Below are positions 1 through 7,708 of a DNA stretch of 22,586 nucleotides, one piece after another. The notes under the pieces are model-generated. The model made no database searches and was not told the origin of the DNA. It worked only from the letters and a program-made list of their open reading frames with translations. Origin of the DNA: Saprospiraceae bacterium (GTDB taxonomy: Bacteria > Bacteroidota > Bacteroidia > Chitinophagales > Saprospiraceae). Both the position numbers and the translations under genes were made by a program. Location: contig JAHDEQ010000003.1 in assembly GCA_020628755.1 (NCBI GenBank), positions 1 to 22,586 on the forward strand, in the 5' to 3' direction. Position 1 is the stretch's first letter. Each line of letters starts with the position of its first letter.

Positions 1-463
1 ACTCGACAAGAATTTCAAAGAGTTTATAGAATTATTAAACGAACATAAAGTCAGCTATCTGATTGTAGGTGGTTATGCTGTAAATTTTCATGGTTATCCA
101 AGATACACCAGAGATATTGATTTTTGGATTTGGTTATCTGAAGAAAATATAGAAAAATTAATAGCTTCGTTAAAGCAATTTGGGTTTGGAAGTTTAGATT
201 TAAGTATAGCAGATTTTAAGAATCCTGAAAATATTATTCAATTAGGATATGAACCCTATCGAATAGATATAATAGTAGATGTTGATGGCGTAAATTTTGA
301 AGAATGTTACGAAAGAAGAATCGAAGCAGAATTAGACGGAGTAGCTGTAAAATTCCTTTCTTTAACGGATTTGATACAATCCAAAAAAAGTGGGCAAAGA
401 CTGCAAGACTTAGCTGATGCTGAACAGCTAGAAATGATTAAGAAGAAAAAAGACGAAACCTAA
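1..463 (+). CDS. Nucleotidyltransferase (MNT/AbiEii-like, DUF6036-like), 5' end missing
   Basis: The frame is open from base 2 to a TAA at 461-463 and gives 153 visible residues with no start, so the first few codons lie before the window. The protein has the minimal nucleotidyltransferase signature: a Gly-Gly turn (visible residues 23-24, in YLIVGGYAVNFHG), a D-x-D metal-binding pair (D38, D40, in TRDIDFW) and a third acidic residue D89 in YRIDIIVD. All three catalytic acidic positions are present, so the enzyme looks intact. Proteins of this type transfer nucleotides to protein or RNA targets, and many belong to toxin-antitoxin or abortive-infection pairs (MNT/HEPN, AbiE). Any partner would lie upstream, outside the window. 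No partner follows: the next gene is convergent and the two are separated by a hairpin. Fold assignment is confident; biological role is unknown. Confidence 0.8.
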   Translation, partial: LDKNFKEFIELLNEHKVSYLIVGGYAVNFHGYPRYTRDIDFWIWLSEENIEKLIASLKQFGFGSLDLSIADFKNPENIIQLGYEPYRIDIIVDVDGVNFEECYERRIEAELDGVAVKFLSLTDLIQSKKSGQRLQDLADAEQLEMIKKKKDET

Positions 464-478
464 TTTGTTCTAAAACAC

Positions 479-509
479 AAAAGGCTTGGTGAATATCACC
501 AAGCCTTTT
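479..509. terminator. Bidirectional intrinsic terminator
   Basis: A perfect 13-bp stem (AAAAGGCTTGGTG paired with CACCAAGCCTTTT) with a 5-base loop sits between two convergent genes, 15 bases after the nucleotidyltransferase stop and 25 bases after the DUF4783 stop. The A/T-rich base of the stem gives a U-rich end in both directions, so one element can serve both genes. Confidence 0.85.
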
Positions 510-534
510 GAATATTAATTTTTATGAAAAAAAT

Positions 535-924
535 TTACTCTTTGTCAAATCGAATCTCTTGTATCAAATAATTACCATTTGACACTTTCATGTAAAGGTA
601 AACTCTAAAGGTCGTACCACCTGCAACCAAATTGCCAATCAAGTATTGCGAATCCTTACCTTTGGAAGTTCCCTGATGTACTTGGCTAAATGTTTTGGGC
701 TGGTACTCCGCAAAAAACTTTTTGACAATGCCTTTTGCCTCTGCTTTAGCATACATATCTTCATCATCCAATACCGCAACCTCTACATCTGCATCAAAAT
801 ACTTTGATAAGGTTTCTACATCGCCTCTTTTGATAGCATCAGAAATAGCTGACATACTTGCATCCGTTGCGGGCGCAAAAGCTACACAAGGCAGTAAAAA
901 CAAAATGAAAACTAGGTTTTTCAT
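535..924 (-). CDS. Exported DUF4783 family protein
   Basis: The protein has 129 residues from the ATG at 924. It starts with a short signal peptide (MKNLVFILFLLPCVAFA), followed by a small alpha+beta domain matching the DUF4783 pattern of Bacteroidota: an N-terminal helix with IKRGDVETLSKYFD, a VEVAVLDDEDMYAKAEA segment, then HQGTSKG, YLIGNL, FRVYLY and a final YLIQEIRFDKE. DUF4783 proteins resemble the NTF2/SnoaL-like fold and have no established function; a periplasmic location is likely. A TTG at 957 would add 11 residues before the signal peptide and is less likely than the ATG. The gene stands alone, facing the nucleotidyltransferase gene, with which it shares a terminator. Confidence 0.85.
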   Translation of the reverse strand: MKNLVFILFLLPCVAFAPATDASMSAISDAIKRGDVETLSKYFDADVEVAVLDDEDMYAKAEAKGIVKKFFAEYQPKTFSQVHQGTSKGKDSQYLIGNLVAGGTTFRVYLYMKVSNGNYLIQEIRFDKE

Positions 925-1001
925 GGTTAAAAAGGTTTTAAAGAAAATATTTGCCAAATTAGGCCGATATGAATAAAACTTGTTGTAGTCTATTTATTTA
1001 A

Positions 1002-1208
1002 GTTATAAATATAATACCAATATTCTATTCATTACTTAATTTCGGAATTTTAGCCGTCATTTTCAAGATAAATAAAGAGTTTAACGTCTGTCTAACACAA
1101 AATCTTAGTGTTTTACTAAAAAAAACGTCAAAACTTAAAAATGTAACATATGAATCTATAGATAAACCTTTTGATGTATCAACTTTAACGGCTACAGCTT
1201 TGTTCTAG
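1002..1208 (+). pseudogene. Possible gene remnant (open frame without a start codon)
   Basis: This frame reads 68 codons without a stop and ends at a TAG at 1206-1208, ten bases before a good intrinsic terminator. The translation has a hydrophobic stretch (FYSLLNFGILAVIFKI) followed by a polar tail ending DKPFDVSTLTATALF. There is no ATG and no convincing alternative start, and a stop codon lies directly upstream at 999-1001. I do not recognise the sequence. It could be the decayed 3' end of a gene, or chance in AT-rich DNA; the terminator directly after it is the only support for the former. Confidence 0.2.
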
Positions 1209-1217
1209 TATCATTGG

Positions 1218-1249
1218 TGCCAAAAAATATCTATTTTTGGCATTTTTTT
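1218..1249 (+). terminator. Intrinsic terminator (orphan)
   Basis: A 9-bp stem (TGCCAAAAA with TTTTTGGCA), a 7-base loop, then seven T residues. The shape is that of a strong rho-independent terminator on the + strand. No intact + strand gene precedes it; the nearest open frame is the startless one ending at 1208. Confidence 0.7.
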
Positions 1250-1421
1250 AAGATTTACCTTCTTTGACAAAATCCGTGTTCCGTTCAAAATAAAAGAGAG
1301 AACGACCGCAGGAAGTGAACGCCTGCCCCGTAGAACTCGGGGATTTTAGATTTGAATGGAAATATTTTCACAGAAAAAAGTCAAAGAACTATATTATTTA
1401 TCCACTATAAACGTATTAAAA

Positions 1422-2087
1422 ATGAAAAATTTCGTGAAGTTTTTGTTCCCTATTTTAGTTTTGGGACTTATGGTTGCTTGTAAAAATGAACCTAAAGGAG
1501 AAAAAGTTGAAGCCAAAGAGGCCAAATCCGCTGCTACTGCTAGTGCAGCAGCAAAAGCTTATGCTGTGAATACGGCAAAGAGTTCTATCACTTGGACGGG
1601 TACTAAAGTTGGTGGCCAACACCAAGGTACTATTGGTATTTCTAATGGCTCGCTTTCGGTAAAAGATGGCAACATTCAGGCTGGTAAATTTGATATTGAC
1701 GTTAATTCTATCACGGTAACTGACCTCAAAGCAGGCGAAGGTAAAGAAGACCTCGAAGGACACCTCAAAGCGGGTGACTTTTTTGAAGTTGCAAAACACC
1801 CTAAAGGTGAATTTGTCGTGACCAAGGTAGAAAGTGTAAGTGGTGATGCTAATATCACACACAATATCACTGGTAATTTGACGCTCAAAGGTATCACCAA
1901 AAGTGTAACATTACCTGCTAATGTAGCTATGGCCGGCAATCTATTGACTGCCGTTACTCCTGATTTCAAAATCAATCGTACCGAGTGGGGCATCAAGTAT
2001 GGCTCAGGCCTTATAGGCACAGCTAAAGATAAAATCATCCATGATGATATTTCCTTGGTGATTAATTTGACTGCAAGCGCAAAATAA
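1422..2087 (+). CDS. YceI-family lipoprotein
   Basis: The protein has 221 residues from the ATG at 1422; an in-frame start at 1356 would add 22 residues before the signal peptide and is unlikely. The signal sequence ends in a lipobox-like LMVAC (Cys20), so the protein should be a lipoprotein. An Ala/Lys/Glu-rich linker (about residues 22-48) leads into a YceI domain (about 50-221): SSITWTGTKVGGQHQGTIG at its start, FDIDVNSI, HLKAGDFFEVAKHPKGEF, GNLTLKGITKSVTLP and the final LIGTAKDKIIHDDISLVINL. YceI proteins form a lipocalin-like barrel that binds isoprenoid or other amphiphilic ligands; the ligand here cannot be told. The gene is not in an operon. A terminator starts 81 bases downstream, inside the end of the convergent gene. 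Confidence 0.9.
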   Translation: MKNFVKFLFPILVLGLMVACKNEPKGEKVEAKEAKSAATASAAAKAYAVNTAKSSITWTGTKVGGQHQGTIGISNGSLSVKDGNIQAGKFDIDVNSITVTDLKAGEGKEDLEGHLKAGDFFEVAKHPKGEFVVTKVESVSGDANITHNITGNLTLKGITKSVTLPANVAMAGNLLTAVTPDFKINRTEWGIKYGSGLIGTAKDKIIHDDISLVINLTASAK

Positions 2088-2100
2088 ATTTGGAAGAAAA

Positions 2101-2133
2101 TTTGGTGTTATTCAAAAAATACCCTTATCTTTG
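2101..2133 (+). promoter_or_regulatory. Candidate Bacteroidota-type promoter
   Basis: TTTG at 2101-2104 and TATCTTTG at 2126-2133 match the -33 (TTTG) and -7 (TAnnTTTG) elements with 21 bases between them, close to the usual spacing. It lies after the YceI stop and points at the terminator at 2169-2211, so a transcript starting near 2139 would be about 70 bases long. Such matches also arise by chance in AT-rich DNA. Confidence 0.35.
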
Positions 2134-2168
2134 AATACACTTTTAACACAAAGAGCTTACTCTCTCTT

Positions 2169-2211
2169 AGGCGTTTAAAGGCTTAGCGGCCTTTGAGCGC
2201 CTTCCTTTTTT
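2169..2211 (+). terminator. Intrinsic terminator overlapping a convergent gene's 3' end
   Basis: As RNA this forms one continuous 14-bp stem (2169-2182 with 2189-2202, including two G-U pairs) with a 6-base loop TTAGCG, followed by a T-rich run ending in six T residues. It reads as a terminator only on the + strand, so it should end the YceI transcript. From 2175 it lies within the coding end of the convergent acyltransferase-like gene. Confidence 0.75.
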
Positions 2212-3095
2212 AGGGAATAAAACAATTCTTCTTTTGCTCCAAAACTTCTAAAAAACTTGGCCAAATTGGGAATACTAGAGCCTTCAAAGTCAAATATTGC
2301 TTCTGTTTCGACCTCCGCAAGCTGCTGTATCAAAAAGTCGAGCAAAAAAGGCATCGCCTTTTTTTGCTTGCCTTCTGCACTAGAACGTGCCTGTAAGTAG
2401 ATATTCCGATTTTTATAACTCAAACAAAAAAAAGCAGCAATCAATTTTCCTTCCTTTGAAAAAGCAGCACGAGAATGCCCCATTTTATGAGATTCTATCT
2501 TATACAAAAGACGATGAAGTAACTGAATTAGTTTTTGATTGTATGCCCTCCCTTCTACTGTCGGGTGCGCTTCGTAAAATCGAATAAATCGGGCTATATC
2601 TATTTTTTCGTACCGAAGTTCATGCTTGCTTGCTTGCTTCAAATTGTACTTTAAGCCTTTGGAATAACCTCCTCGTATATCATTATAACTCTTGTCTAAT
2701 GCAAGTATATAATTAGACTTTTCTTGTAATTCAAAACCCTGTGGAGCATAGAATTGATTCTGAGTATTCAATTGCGTATTGATTCGCCAATAAGACTTGG
2801 GAATCTGCTGTACAAAATCTTGTAATTCTTTTTCGGTAAGTTGCTTTATAGAAAAAACGCCCAGTTGTTGTGCAAAAAAAGGTTGGTAAATCTGTTTAAA
2901 GCCAAACAGTTTTCGATTGTAGGGCAAAGGCATGACAGCTTTATAGTCATCCAATACCAAAGCATCCCAAGCATCAAAAGTCACGGCATCTAAATACCAA
3001 GAAAAAGCATAAGGCAAAGCATTATAGGCTTGCTGAATGCAAGTATCCCATTTGGTAAAGTCAATTTTTTTATGCGGAAGAAAATAAATTGGCAT
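2175..3095 (-). CDS. GNAT/FemAB-like acyltransferase-fold protein, function unknown
   Basis: The protein has 306 residues from the ATG at 3095 (MPIYFLPHKKIDFTKWDTCI). It resembles a family common in Bacteroidota and annotated only as acyl-CoA N-acyltransferase-like: an N-terminal block with YAFSWYLDAV, WDALVLDDYKAVMPLPYNRK and YQPFFAQQLGVFS, then a C-terminal part with the FemAB/GNAT-like patterns KGLKYNLKQA, EGKLIAAFF and FDFEGSSIPNLAKFFRSFGA. The last motif resembles the end of FemAB/LicD-type acyltransferases that place amino acids or acyl groups on cell-wall or lipid precursors; the substrate is not known. An ATG at 3113 is an alternative start, but it lies inside a 7-bp inverted repeat (3111-3117 with 3128-3134). 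The gene lies 145 bases after the four-cysteine gene on the same strand and may be co-transcribed with it. Confidence 0.65.
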   Translation of the reverse strand: MPIYFLPHKKIDFTKWDTCIQQAYNALPYAFSWYLDAVTFDAWDALVLDDYKAVMPLPYNRKLFGFKQIYQPFFAQQLGVFSIKQLTEKELQDFVQQIPKSYWRINTQLNTQNQFYAPQGFELQEKSNYILALDKSYNDIRGGYSKGLKYNLKQASKHELRYEKIDIARFIRFYEAHPTVEGRAYNQKLIQLLHRLLYKIESHKMGHSRAAFSKEGKLIAAFFCLSYKNRNIYLQARSSAEGKQKKAMPFLLDFLIQQLAEVETEAIFDFEGSSIPNLAKFFRSFGAKEELFYSLKKEGAQRPLSL

Positions 3096-3240
3096 AAGCA
3101 CAGCCCCGTACATCGCAATTTCCAAACTGCGATGTCATACGCGTTGTTTTTCTTTTGAGCGTATTCTATCGCAGATGCAATCTACGACAAGCATTAGAAC
3201 AAGATTATTTTATAGCTAACTGAAGAACCAAAAAATTTTA

Positions 3241-4020
3241 TCAAGGTGTATAAAATTCAGGCTCATCAAAGCCAGGCCGTACAAATTCCTTAACATTTGG
3301 AAATAATTGCATCAATTTTTTACGCATACGACCAAGTACCACAAAAATATCAATCAAATCATCAATATGATTTGGAAAATGCTGATGTATCACCTCCCAA
3401 GCGGCTAGGCTGCGTTCTATAGCATCCAAAGCAACTTTGGCACTTCCATTAGCATCGTTTTGAATGGGGTCATCATCTTCAAACCACTCGCTTTGCAGAC
3501 CATGTAAAGCTCTATCCATTTTGACACTTATAAAAAACAAAAACCAGCGAATAACTTCAATGGCATCCATGAGTGCTCGACCTTCTTTAGCCGTGCCTTC
3601 AATACCCATATGTATATTCTGATTGATTTCGTCTTCTTTAGCTTTTAGTGCAAGCTCATTTTTAGCAAACCACGCTCTGCCAGTTTTGAGGTATTGCATC
3701 CCCCACTCTTTGAGTTGTGTTTGCTCTTGTGTATAGATCAACTCCTCCTCTTCAACATCATCTATTTCTTGTTTGAGTTGCTCCAAATCTACACCATTTT
3801 CTTTGGCGTACTTTTCTAGCATTTCGAGTACGTTCTTCAAGTTTTTGGCCACCGCATCTACAGCATTGACCATAGCCGTTTCTTCCTCTTGCTCTTCGCT
3901 CTCTTTCATGCGTTTAATTTCCTCTACGCCAACTCTACAGCGCATGATAAATCGGCATCGCTCGCACCAACGATCGCAGTAATTGTGTATTAAAGGTATA
4001 AATTGATCTCTCTTGCTCAT
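3241..4020 (-). CDS. Uncharacterised four-cysteine, glutamate-rich protein
   Basis: The protein has 259 residues, no signal peptide and no membrane segment, so it is probably cytoplasmic. Near the N-terminus four cysteines (C15, C19, C22, C28, in NYCDRWCERCRFIMRC) are spaced C-x3-C-x2-C-x5-C, which suggests a small metal site (zinc or Fe-S). Residues about 35-105 are highly charged and glutamate-rich and probably coiled-coil. The remainder looks helical, with an aromatic-rich stretch around IEVIRWFLFFISVKMDRALHG and a C-terminal IDIFVVLGRMRKKLMQLFP. I do not recognise a named family; similar proteins are probably hypothetical Bacteroidota entries. A half promoter (CAAAAATA at 4044-4051, TATTTTTG on this strand) lies just upstream of the ATG. 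Confidence 0.7.
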   Translation of the reverse strand: MSKRDQFIPLIHNYCDRWCERCRFIMRCRVGVEEIKRMKESEEQEEETAMVNAVDAVAKNLKNVLEMLEKYAKENGVDLEQLKQEIDDVEEEELIYTQEQTQLKEWGMQYLKTGRAWFAKNELALKAKEDEINQNIHMGIEGTAKEGRALMDAIEVIRWFLFFISVKMDRALHGLQSEWFEDDDPIQNDANGSAKVALDAIERSLAAWEVIHQHFPNHIDDLIDIFVVLGRMRKKLMQLFPNVKEFVRPGFDEPEFYTP

Positions 4021-4103
4021 TCCTTCTGATTTCTAATTTCTCACAAAAATAATTGTCCACTAGGGATTATAAAAATAAAGTTTTCCACATAAAACGTATG
4101 CAC

Positions 4104-4172
4104 GTGTTCACGTATCTACGTATTCAAGTTATGTGTAAACATGAACACGTAGATACGTGAACACACGAACAC
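4104..4172. repeat. Long intergenic inverted repeat (family shared with 15360-15413)
   Basis: An 18-bp perfect inverted repeat (4104-4121 with 4147-4164; core ACGTATCTACGT / ACGTAGATACGT) with further pairing towards the loop. It lies between the stop of the barrel-like gene and the four-cysteine gene. Two exact words inside it recur at the second locus: GTATTCAAGT (4120-4129 here) and GAACACACGAACAC (4159-4172 here). It may act as a terminator, but the T-run after it is poor. Confidence 0.75.
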
Positions 4173-4173
4173 A

Positions 4174-4186
4174 CCAGCTTTGCTGG
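4174..4186. terminator. Small hairpin at the 3' end of the barrel-like gene
   Basis: CCAGC-TTT-GCTGG directly follows the TAG of the outer-membrane gene (4187-4189). Together with the larger inverted repeat just beyond it, it probably marks the 3' end of that mRNA. No clear U-tract follows on the minus strand. Confidence 0.4.
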
Positions 4187-7100
4187 CTAAAAAACAGCCC
4201 TCAATTGCATTCGTCCAATATGGACCATTTTCAAATCACCATTTTTACGGCCTTCGTAACCCAAATTGAGTTGAATATTCTTGGAGACTTGACGATTCCA
4301 ATCCAAATTCCACATAAAATTGCGGCCTGGTTGTAGGCTTTCGAGCAATGCAAAAGCTACAGGTGTGTTTATATCTCCTTTGTAATCAATCTGGGAATAC
4401 GAAAATCCAAGCTGAAAAGGCGAACTTGTACTTTGATTTAAGTTGAGTTTCGCCGAAAACGTGTTTTGACGGGCTTGTTCTAGGTTTGTTAACCTATTGG
4501 TTTTGTCTTGTTTGATGAATGAAACCTCAAGTTGCCATTTTTTTTTGAATTGTGAAATACCCAAAAGTTCAATTTTTTCAAAAGCGATTTGATAATCTCT
4601 TTCATTGAAAAACTCGGAATCCGTCCTTCGTTCGCCTCTAGTTCCTTGTAAAACAACCGATAATGGCTTAAAAACATTCCAACGAGCACGTAAAAACTGC
4701 TCCTTGTTGCCTCGCTTTTCAAAACCTGTGGTTAGGTAAACTTGATTTTGCGTTTCAAAAAATCCCGCTTGAATATCATATTTTTGATTGGTTCGATTAA
4801 AAAATAGGGTATTCCGAATGGCAACCGTTGTGGCTACCAAACTCGTATCGCTCAAACTTAGCTGAAAGGGATTCCAAACTTGTACTTCGGGCGAAAAGCG
4901 TGTTTTTCGATTGATTTTAAAGACGGATTGACTCGATAGTTTATTGATAAATTTATAAATCTTTTCTTCTTTTTGATACCAAATAGCACGTGGTTGCAAA
5001 CTCAAATTTTGGTTAAAACCAATATTATTGGAACGTATAAAATCATTGGTCACAATAGCTACCCGAACAAATTGTGCTTGGTCGGGATTGATGGCAATTT
5101 CAAATTCGTTGACTTGCTGAATACTATCTTGGTTGTAATCATTCCACTGATAAACGCCCTCGCCAGGATTGACTTTAAGATAATTGTACTCCAAACGAGG
5201 TTCTTGTCCTGCTCCAATTTCATAAGTCGTGCTCGATTTTAACGCTCCTTTCCAGAGAGCAAGATTGTATTCTAATCTTCCGAGATAGGTTTCAGTAGCT
5301 TGCTCAGTGCTGAGGTCAGGACGTTCAATATCCAATTGGCGATAAGTAAAATTCCAGCGTAGGCGAGAAAAACGGTTGGCATTCCAATTGCCATTGAAAC
5401 CAAGATTATTAGCTTTTGTATTGCGTTGCAAATCATTTTGAAAAGGAACAAAATCGAAGCGTTGCGAGGCAAAAATGTCCCATTTTAGTTTTTCATTATT
5501 TTGGTTTTGAAGGTAAATTTTATAAAAATCGTATTGAAAGCTCGTCAAAGCAAGCGTGTCCGCTTGCTGGCGTTCGTTTTTTTCTTGTTCAAAGTAAGCT
5601 CCAATTTTAAGATTCGAAATGGTTTGAGCAATATCTATTTTCGGACGAGAAAATTGCGTTTGTTCTAGTTCCGATTCTGTATTGAGCCAGTTGCCTTCGC
5701 CAAACCATTGGAAACCATTTTTCGCAATTTGCAATTGCGAAAAATGGCGACGACCTGTATATGAACTTCCCTTCAAAAAGGTACTATATTCATAATTTAA
5801 ATTTCCCCATTTCTTTTGTTCTAAACTTATTTTGGCTCGACCAATGTGTTCATTCAAATTCACATTTTGACTGTCCACATTCCAATCTCTTACAAATTCT
5901 TGGTTTCGATAAGGATTGAGTGCTTGAAAATTTCGTTGCTTAAATTCATAACTCAAATGAGTCGAAAATTGCCACAAAGAATCCTTTTTTGACAAAGGAG
6001 TTTTAAACCGATATTGAGTAAAATTTGCTAGTCCTAAATTGTCCTCTGCATCCAATTTAGAGAAACGATTGAGGTCTTGCCGACTCAAAGCAACTTCGGT
6101 ATGGAGAAAACTTTTTTTGCCAATTTGTTGCTCAATTCCTGCTACATAAACTTGCTGCGAAATGGGCGCAATCAGTTGAATAAGAGGTTCAAAATTGCCT
6201 TGCAGATTACCAAATTCGTCGGGTGCAATCCACTCAAAAACCGTCCCATTAGCGGCGGTTTGGTCTCGAATATAGTTGCCATTTCCAAAGCCAACATCTG
6301 AAAAACGAGCCGTGTATTGGGCTTCATTTTCGTTGACTGTAAAGACCAAAATACTATCGTACAAAATGCCATTGACGAGTGTATCTGTTATTTTGTAAGT
6401 TACGGGATTAGTGTCGTCTAAGTCTCGCACGCCCGAAGCAATGGCAGCGTTGAGATTGTCGCCAATATTTGCCAACACTTGCTTATCACTGGCACTCAAC
6501 TCTGTCAAACCTGAAGTATTTTTACTGTCTTGTTGTGAAAAAAGGTTGAAATACAAACGTGTTTTATCCGTCTGATAATCGGATTGAAAAGCATAGAGCG
6601 AGCGTAAGAAATTTTGGTCAGAATATTCAAATTCTACGATTACACGACGGTCTTTAGTGATAAGTTGCTGTGCTGTAAAGGTGATTTCGCCCCGATTGTA
6701 ATCAACAATATAATCATTTTCGATACCTCGTTTTTTGAGTTGTCCATCTACATAAACTCGTTCTGTACCTGCCAAAAGGATAATAAATTGCTCATTATTG
6801 TTGCCCTGCAAACGATAAGGGCCTTGATTGCCTTCTTGTACGATAATGAAATTTCGAGCAAATTTCCCCCTTGCTAGTGCTACACTTGCTTGGGTTTGGA
6901 ATTGAGCTTTATCTGAAAAATTAGTCGTATTGGAGTAAGTCAGTCCTTGTAGTTTTTTATAGAATCGAAGGAAATAATTTTCGTTATTGGTCAATTCGTA
7001 ATCTCCTGCAAGTAGTTGGTGCTGGTCTTTTTTGATTTGAATATAAACCTTATCAAAATCTTGTAATTGTTGAGTATTGCCTTCGGGTTGCAAAGGAATA

Positions 7101-7708
7101 TTGGCATCCGAAATTGCGGCTGCTATTTCGACATCACCAACTTTGCCTGCCATCTGCAAATTGAAATTAGAATTGAGTACTAAGTTTTGATTATTGCCTA
7201 CTGATATGCCTCTCGAAAAACTACCACTATAGTCGAGATTTGATTGATTGAATAGACTATTTTCTTCTTTTTCAGGACTAAAACTATATTCTAAGTATTC
7301 TGCATTTTCGGGCGAACGTTCCATTTTTAATGTATCCAAATGTTGAGATTTGGCCTCAAATTGATAGGGAAATACACGGTAAGTTACCGTGTATTGTGTC
7401 TGCTCAAATGCGTCAGTATCATCTATTTTTTGACTATTCCAAATCAGGCGGTTATTTTGAATTTTATAAAAAGAGGTATCAAGTATAATTTGATTTTCTA
7501 TCGTTTTTATTTGTACAGAATTGGGAATAATACTTAGTGAATCCAATACTTGTTGCGGAAGTTGAGGATAGATGGCTTTTTGGCGTTGGTTGGAGAATGA
7601 ATTTTGGGCTTGTATTGAGGTAGTGCATGTAAAGATTATTAGCAAGCAAGTTGAAAACTTGCAGCATAATATATTACGAAGAAGAAGGATTTTTCTTCGA
7701 GTGTACAT
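4187..7708 (-). CDS. Large outer-membrane beta-barrel-like protein of unknown function
   Basis: The protein has 1173 residues from the ATG at 7708; a TTG at 7735 is an unlikely alternative. A signal peptide (about residues 1-35, ending TSIQAQ) is followed by a region conserved in a family of about 1100-residue Bacteroidota proteins: GSFSRGISVGNNQNL (162-176), IPLQPEGNTQQLQDFDKVYIQ, LLAGDYELTN (232-241) and EGNQGPYRL through FEYSDQ (about 292-364). That block resembles repeats in the T9SS translocon protein SprA, but this protein is about half the usual SprA length and is not SprA itself. The remainder is dominated by alternating hydrophobic and polar strands with many aromatic residues, and the chain ends GRMQLRAVF, with the terminal Phe typical of outer-membrane barrels. 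There are no TonB-receptor plug motifs. Function is unknown; a role in export or surface anchoring is only inference. Confidence 0.7.
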   Translation of the reverse strand: MYTRRKILLLRNILCCKFSTCLLIIFTCTTSIQAQNSFSNQRQKAIYPQLPQQVLDSLSIIPNSVQIKTIENQIILDTSFYKIQNNRLIWNSQKIDDTDAFEQTQYTVTYRVFPYQFEAKSQHLDTLKMERSPENAEYLEYSFSPEKEENSLFNQSNLDYSGSFSRGISVGNNQNLVLNSNFNLQMAGKVGDVEIAAAISDANIPLQPEGNTQQLQDFDKVYIQIKKDQHQLLAGDYELTNNENYFLRFYKKLQGLTYSNTTNFSDKAQFQTQASVALARGKFARNFIIVQEGNQGPYRLQGNNNEQFIILLAGTERVYVDGQLKKRGIENDYIVDYNRGEITFTAQQLITKDRRVIVEFEYSDQNFLRSLYAFQSDYQTDKTRLYFNLFSQQDSKNTSGLTELSASDKQVLANIGDNLNAAIASGVRDLDDTNPVTYKITDTLVNGILYDSILVFTVNENEAQYTARFSDVGFGNGNYIRDQTAANGTVFEWIAPDEFGNLQGNFEPLIQLIAPISQQVYVAGIEQQIGKKSFLHTEVALSRQDLNRFSKLDAEDNLGLANFTQYRFKTPLSKKDSLWQFSTHLSYEFKQRNFQALNPYRNQEFVRDWNVDSQNVNLNEHIGRAKISLEQKKWGNLNYEYSTFLKGSSYTGRRHFSQLQIAKNGFQWFGEGNWLNTESELEQTQFSRPKIDIAQTISNLKIGAYFEQEKNERQQADTLALTSFQYDFYKIYLQNQNNEKLKWDIFASQRFDFVPFQNDLQRNTKANNLGFNGNWNANRFSRLRWNFTYRQLDIERPDLSTEQATETYLGRLEYNLALWKGALKSSTTYEIGAGQEPRLEYNYLKVNPGEGVYQWNDYNQDSIQQVNEFEIAINPDQAQFVRVAIVTNDFIRSNNIGFNQNLSLQPRAIWYQKEEKIYKFINKLSSQSVFKINRKTRFSPEVQVWNPFQLSLSDTSLVATTVAIRNTLFFNRTNQKYDIQAGFFETQNQVYLTTGFEKRGNKEQFLRARWNVFKPLSVVLQGTRGERRTDSEFFNERDYQIAFEKIELLGISQFKKKWQLEVSFIKQDKTNRLTNLEQARQNTFSAKLNLNQSTSSPFQLGFSYSQIDYKGDINTPVAFALLESLQPGRNFMWNLDWNRQVSKNIQLNLGYEGRKNGDLKMVHIGRMQLRAVF

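Larger units (their letters stand above)
925..1421. other. Structured intergenic region with a startless open frame
   Basis: About 500 bases without a recognisable complete gene. It contains an open frame on the + strand (about 1002-1208) with no ATG, a 9-bp terminator hairpin at 1218-1249, and a GC-rich patch at 1307-1342 that can form two small hairpins (GCAGG/CCTGC and CCCCG/CGGGG) in otherwise AT-rich DNA. A TAGATTTG at 1347-1354 matches the Bacteroidota -7 promoter box (TAnnTTTG) and could start the YceI transcript, but no -33 box is visible at the right distance. Confidence 0.6.

Noticed and set aside
695..976. 93-codon + strand frame
   Set aside because: It lies almost wholly antisense to the DUF4783 gene, which has a signal peptide and a recognised domain; this frame has neither.
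3111..3134. CATCGCA/TGCGATG inverted repeat as an operator
   Set aside because: It is only 7 bp per arm, unique in the window, and no regulator gene is nearby; it was used only as weak evidence against the ATG at 3113.
4187..7708. TonB-dependent receptor
   Set aside because: There is no TonB box or plug-domain pattern; the conserved block is instead SprA-like and the rest only generally barrel-like.
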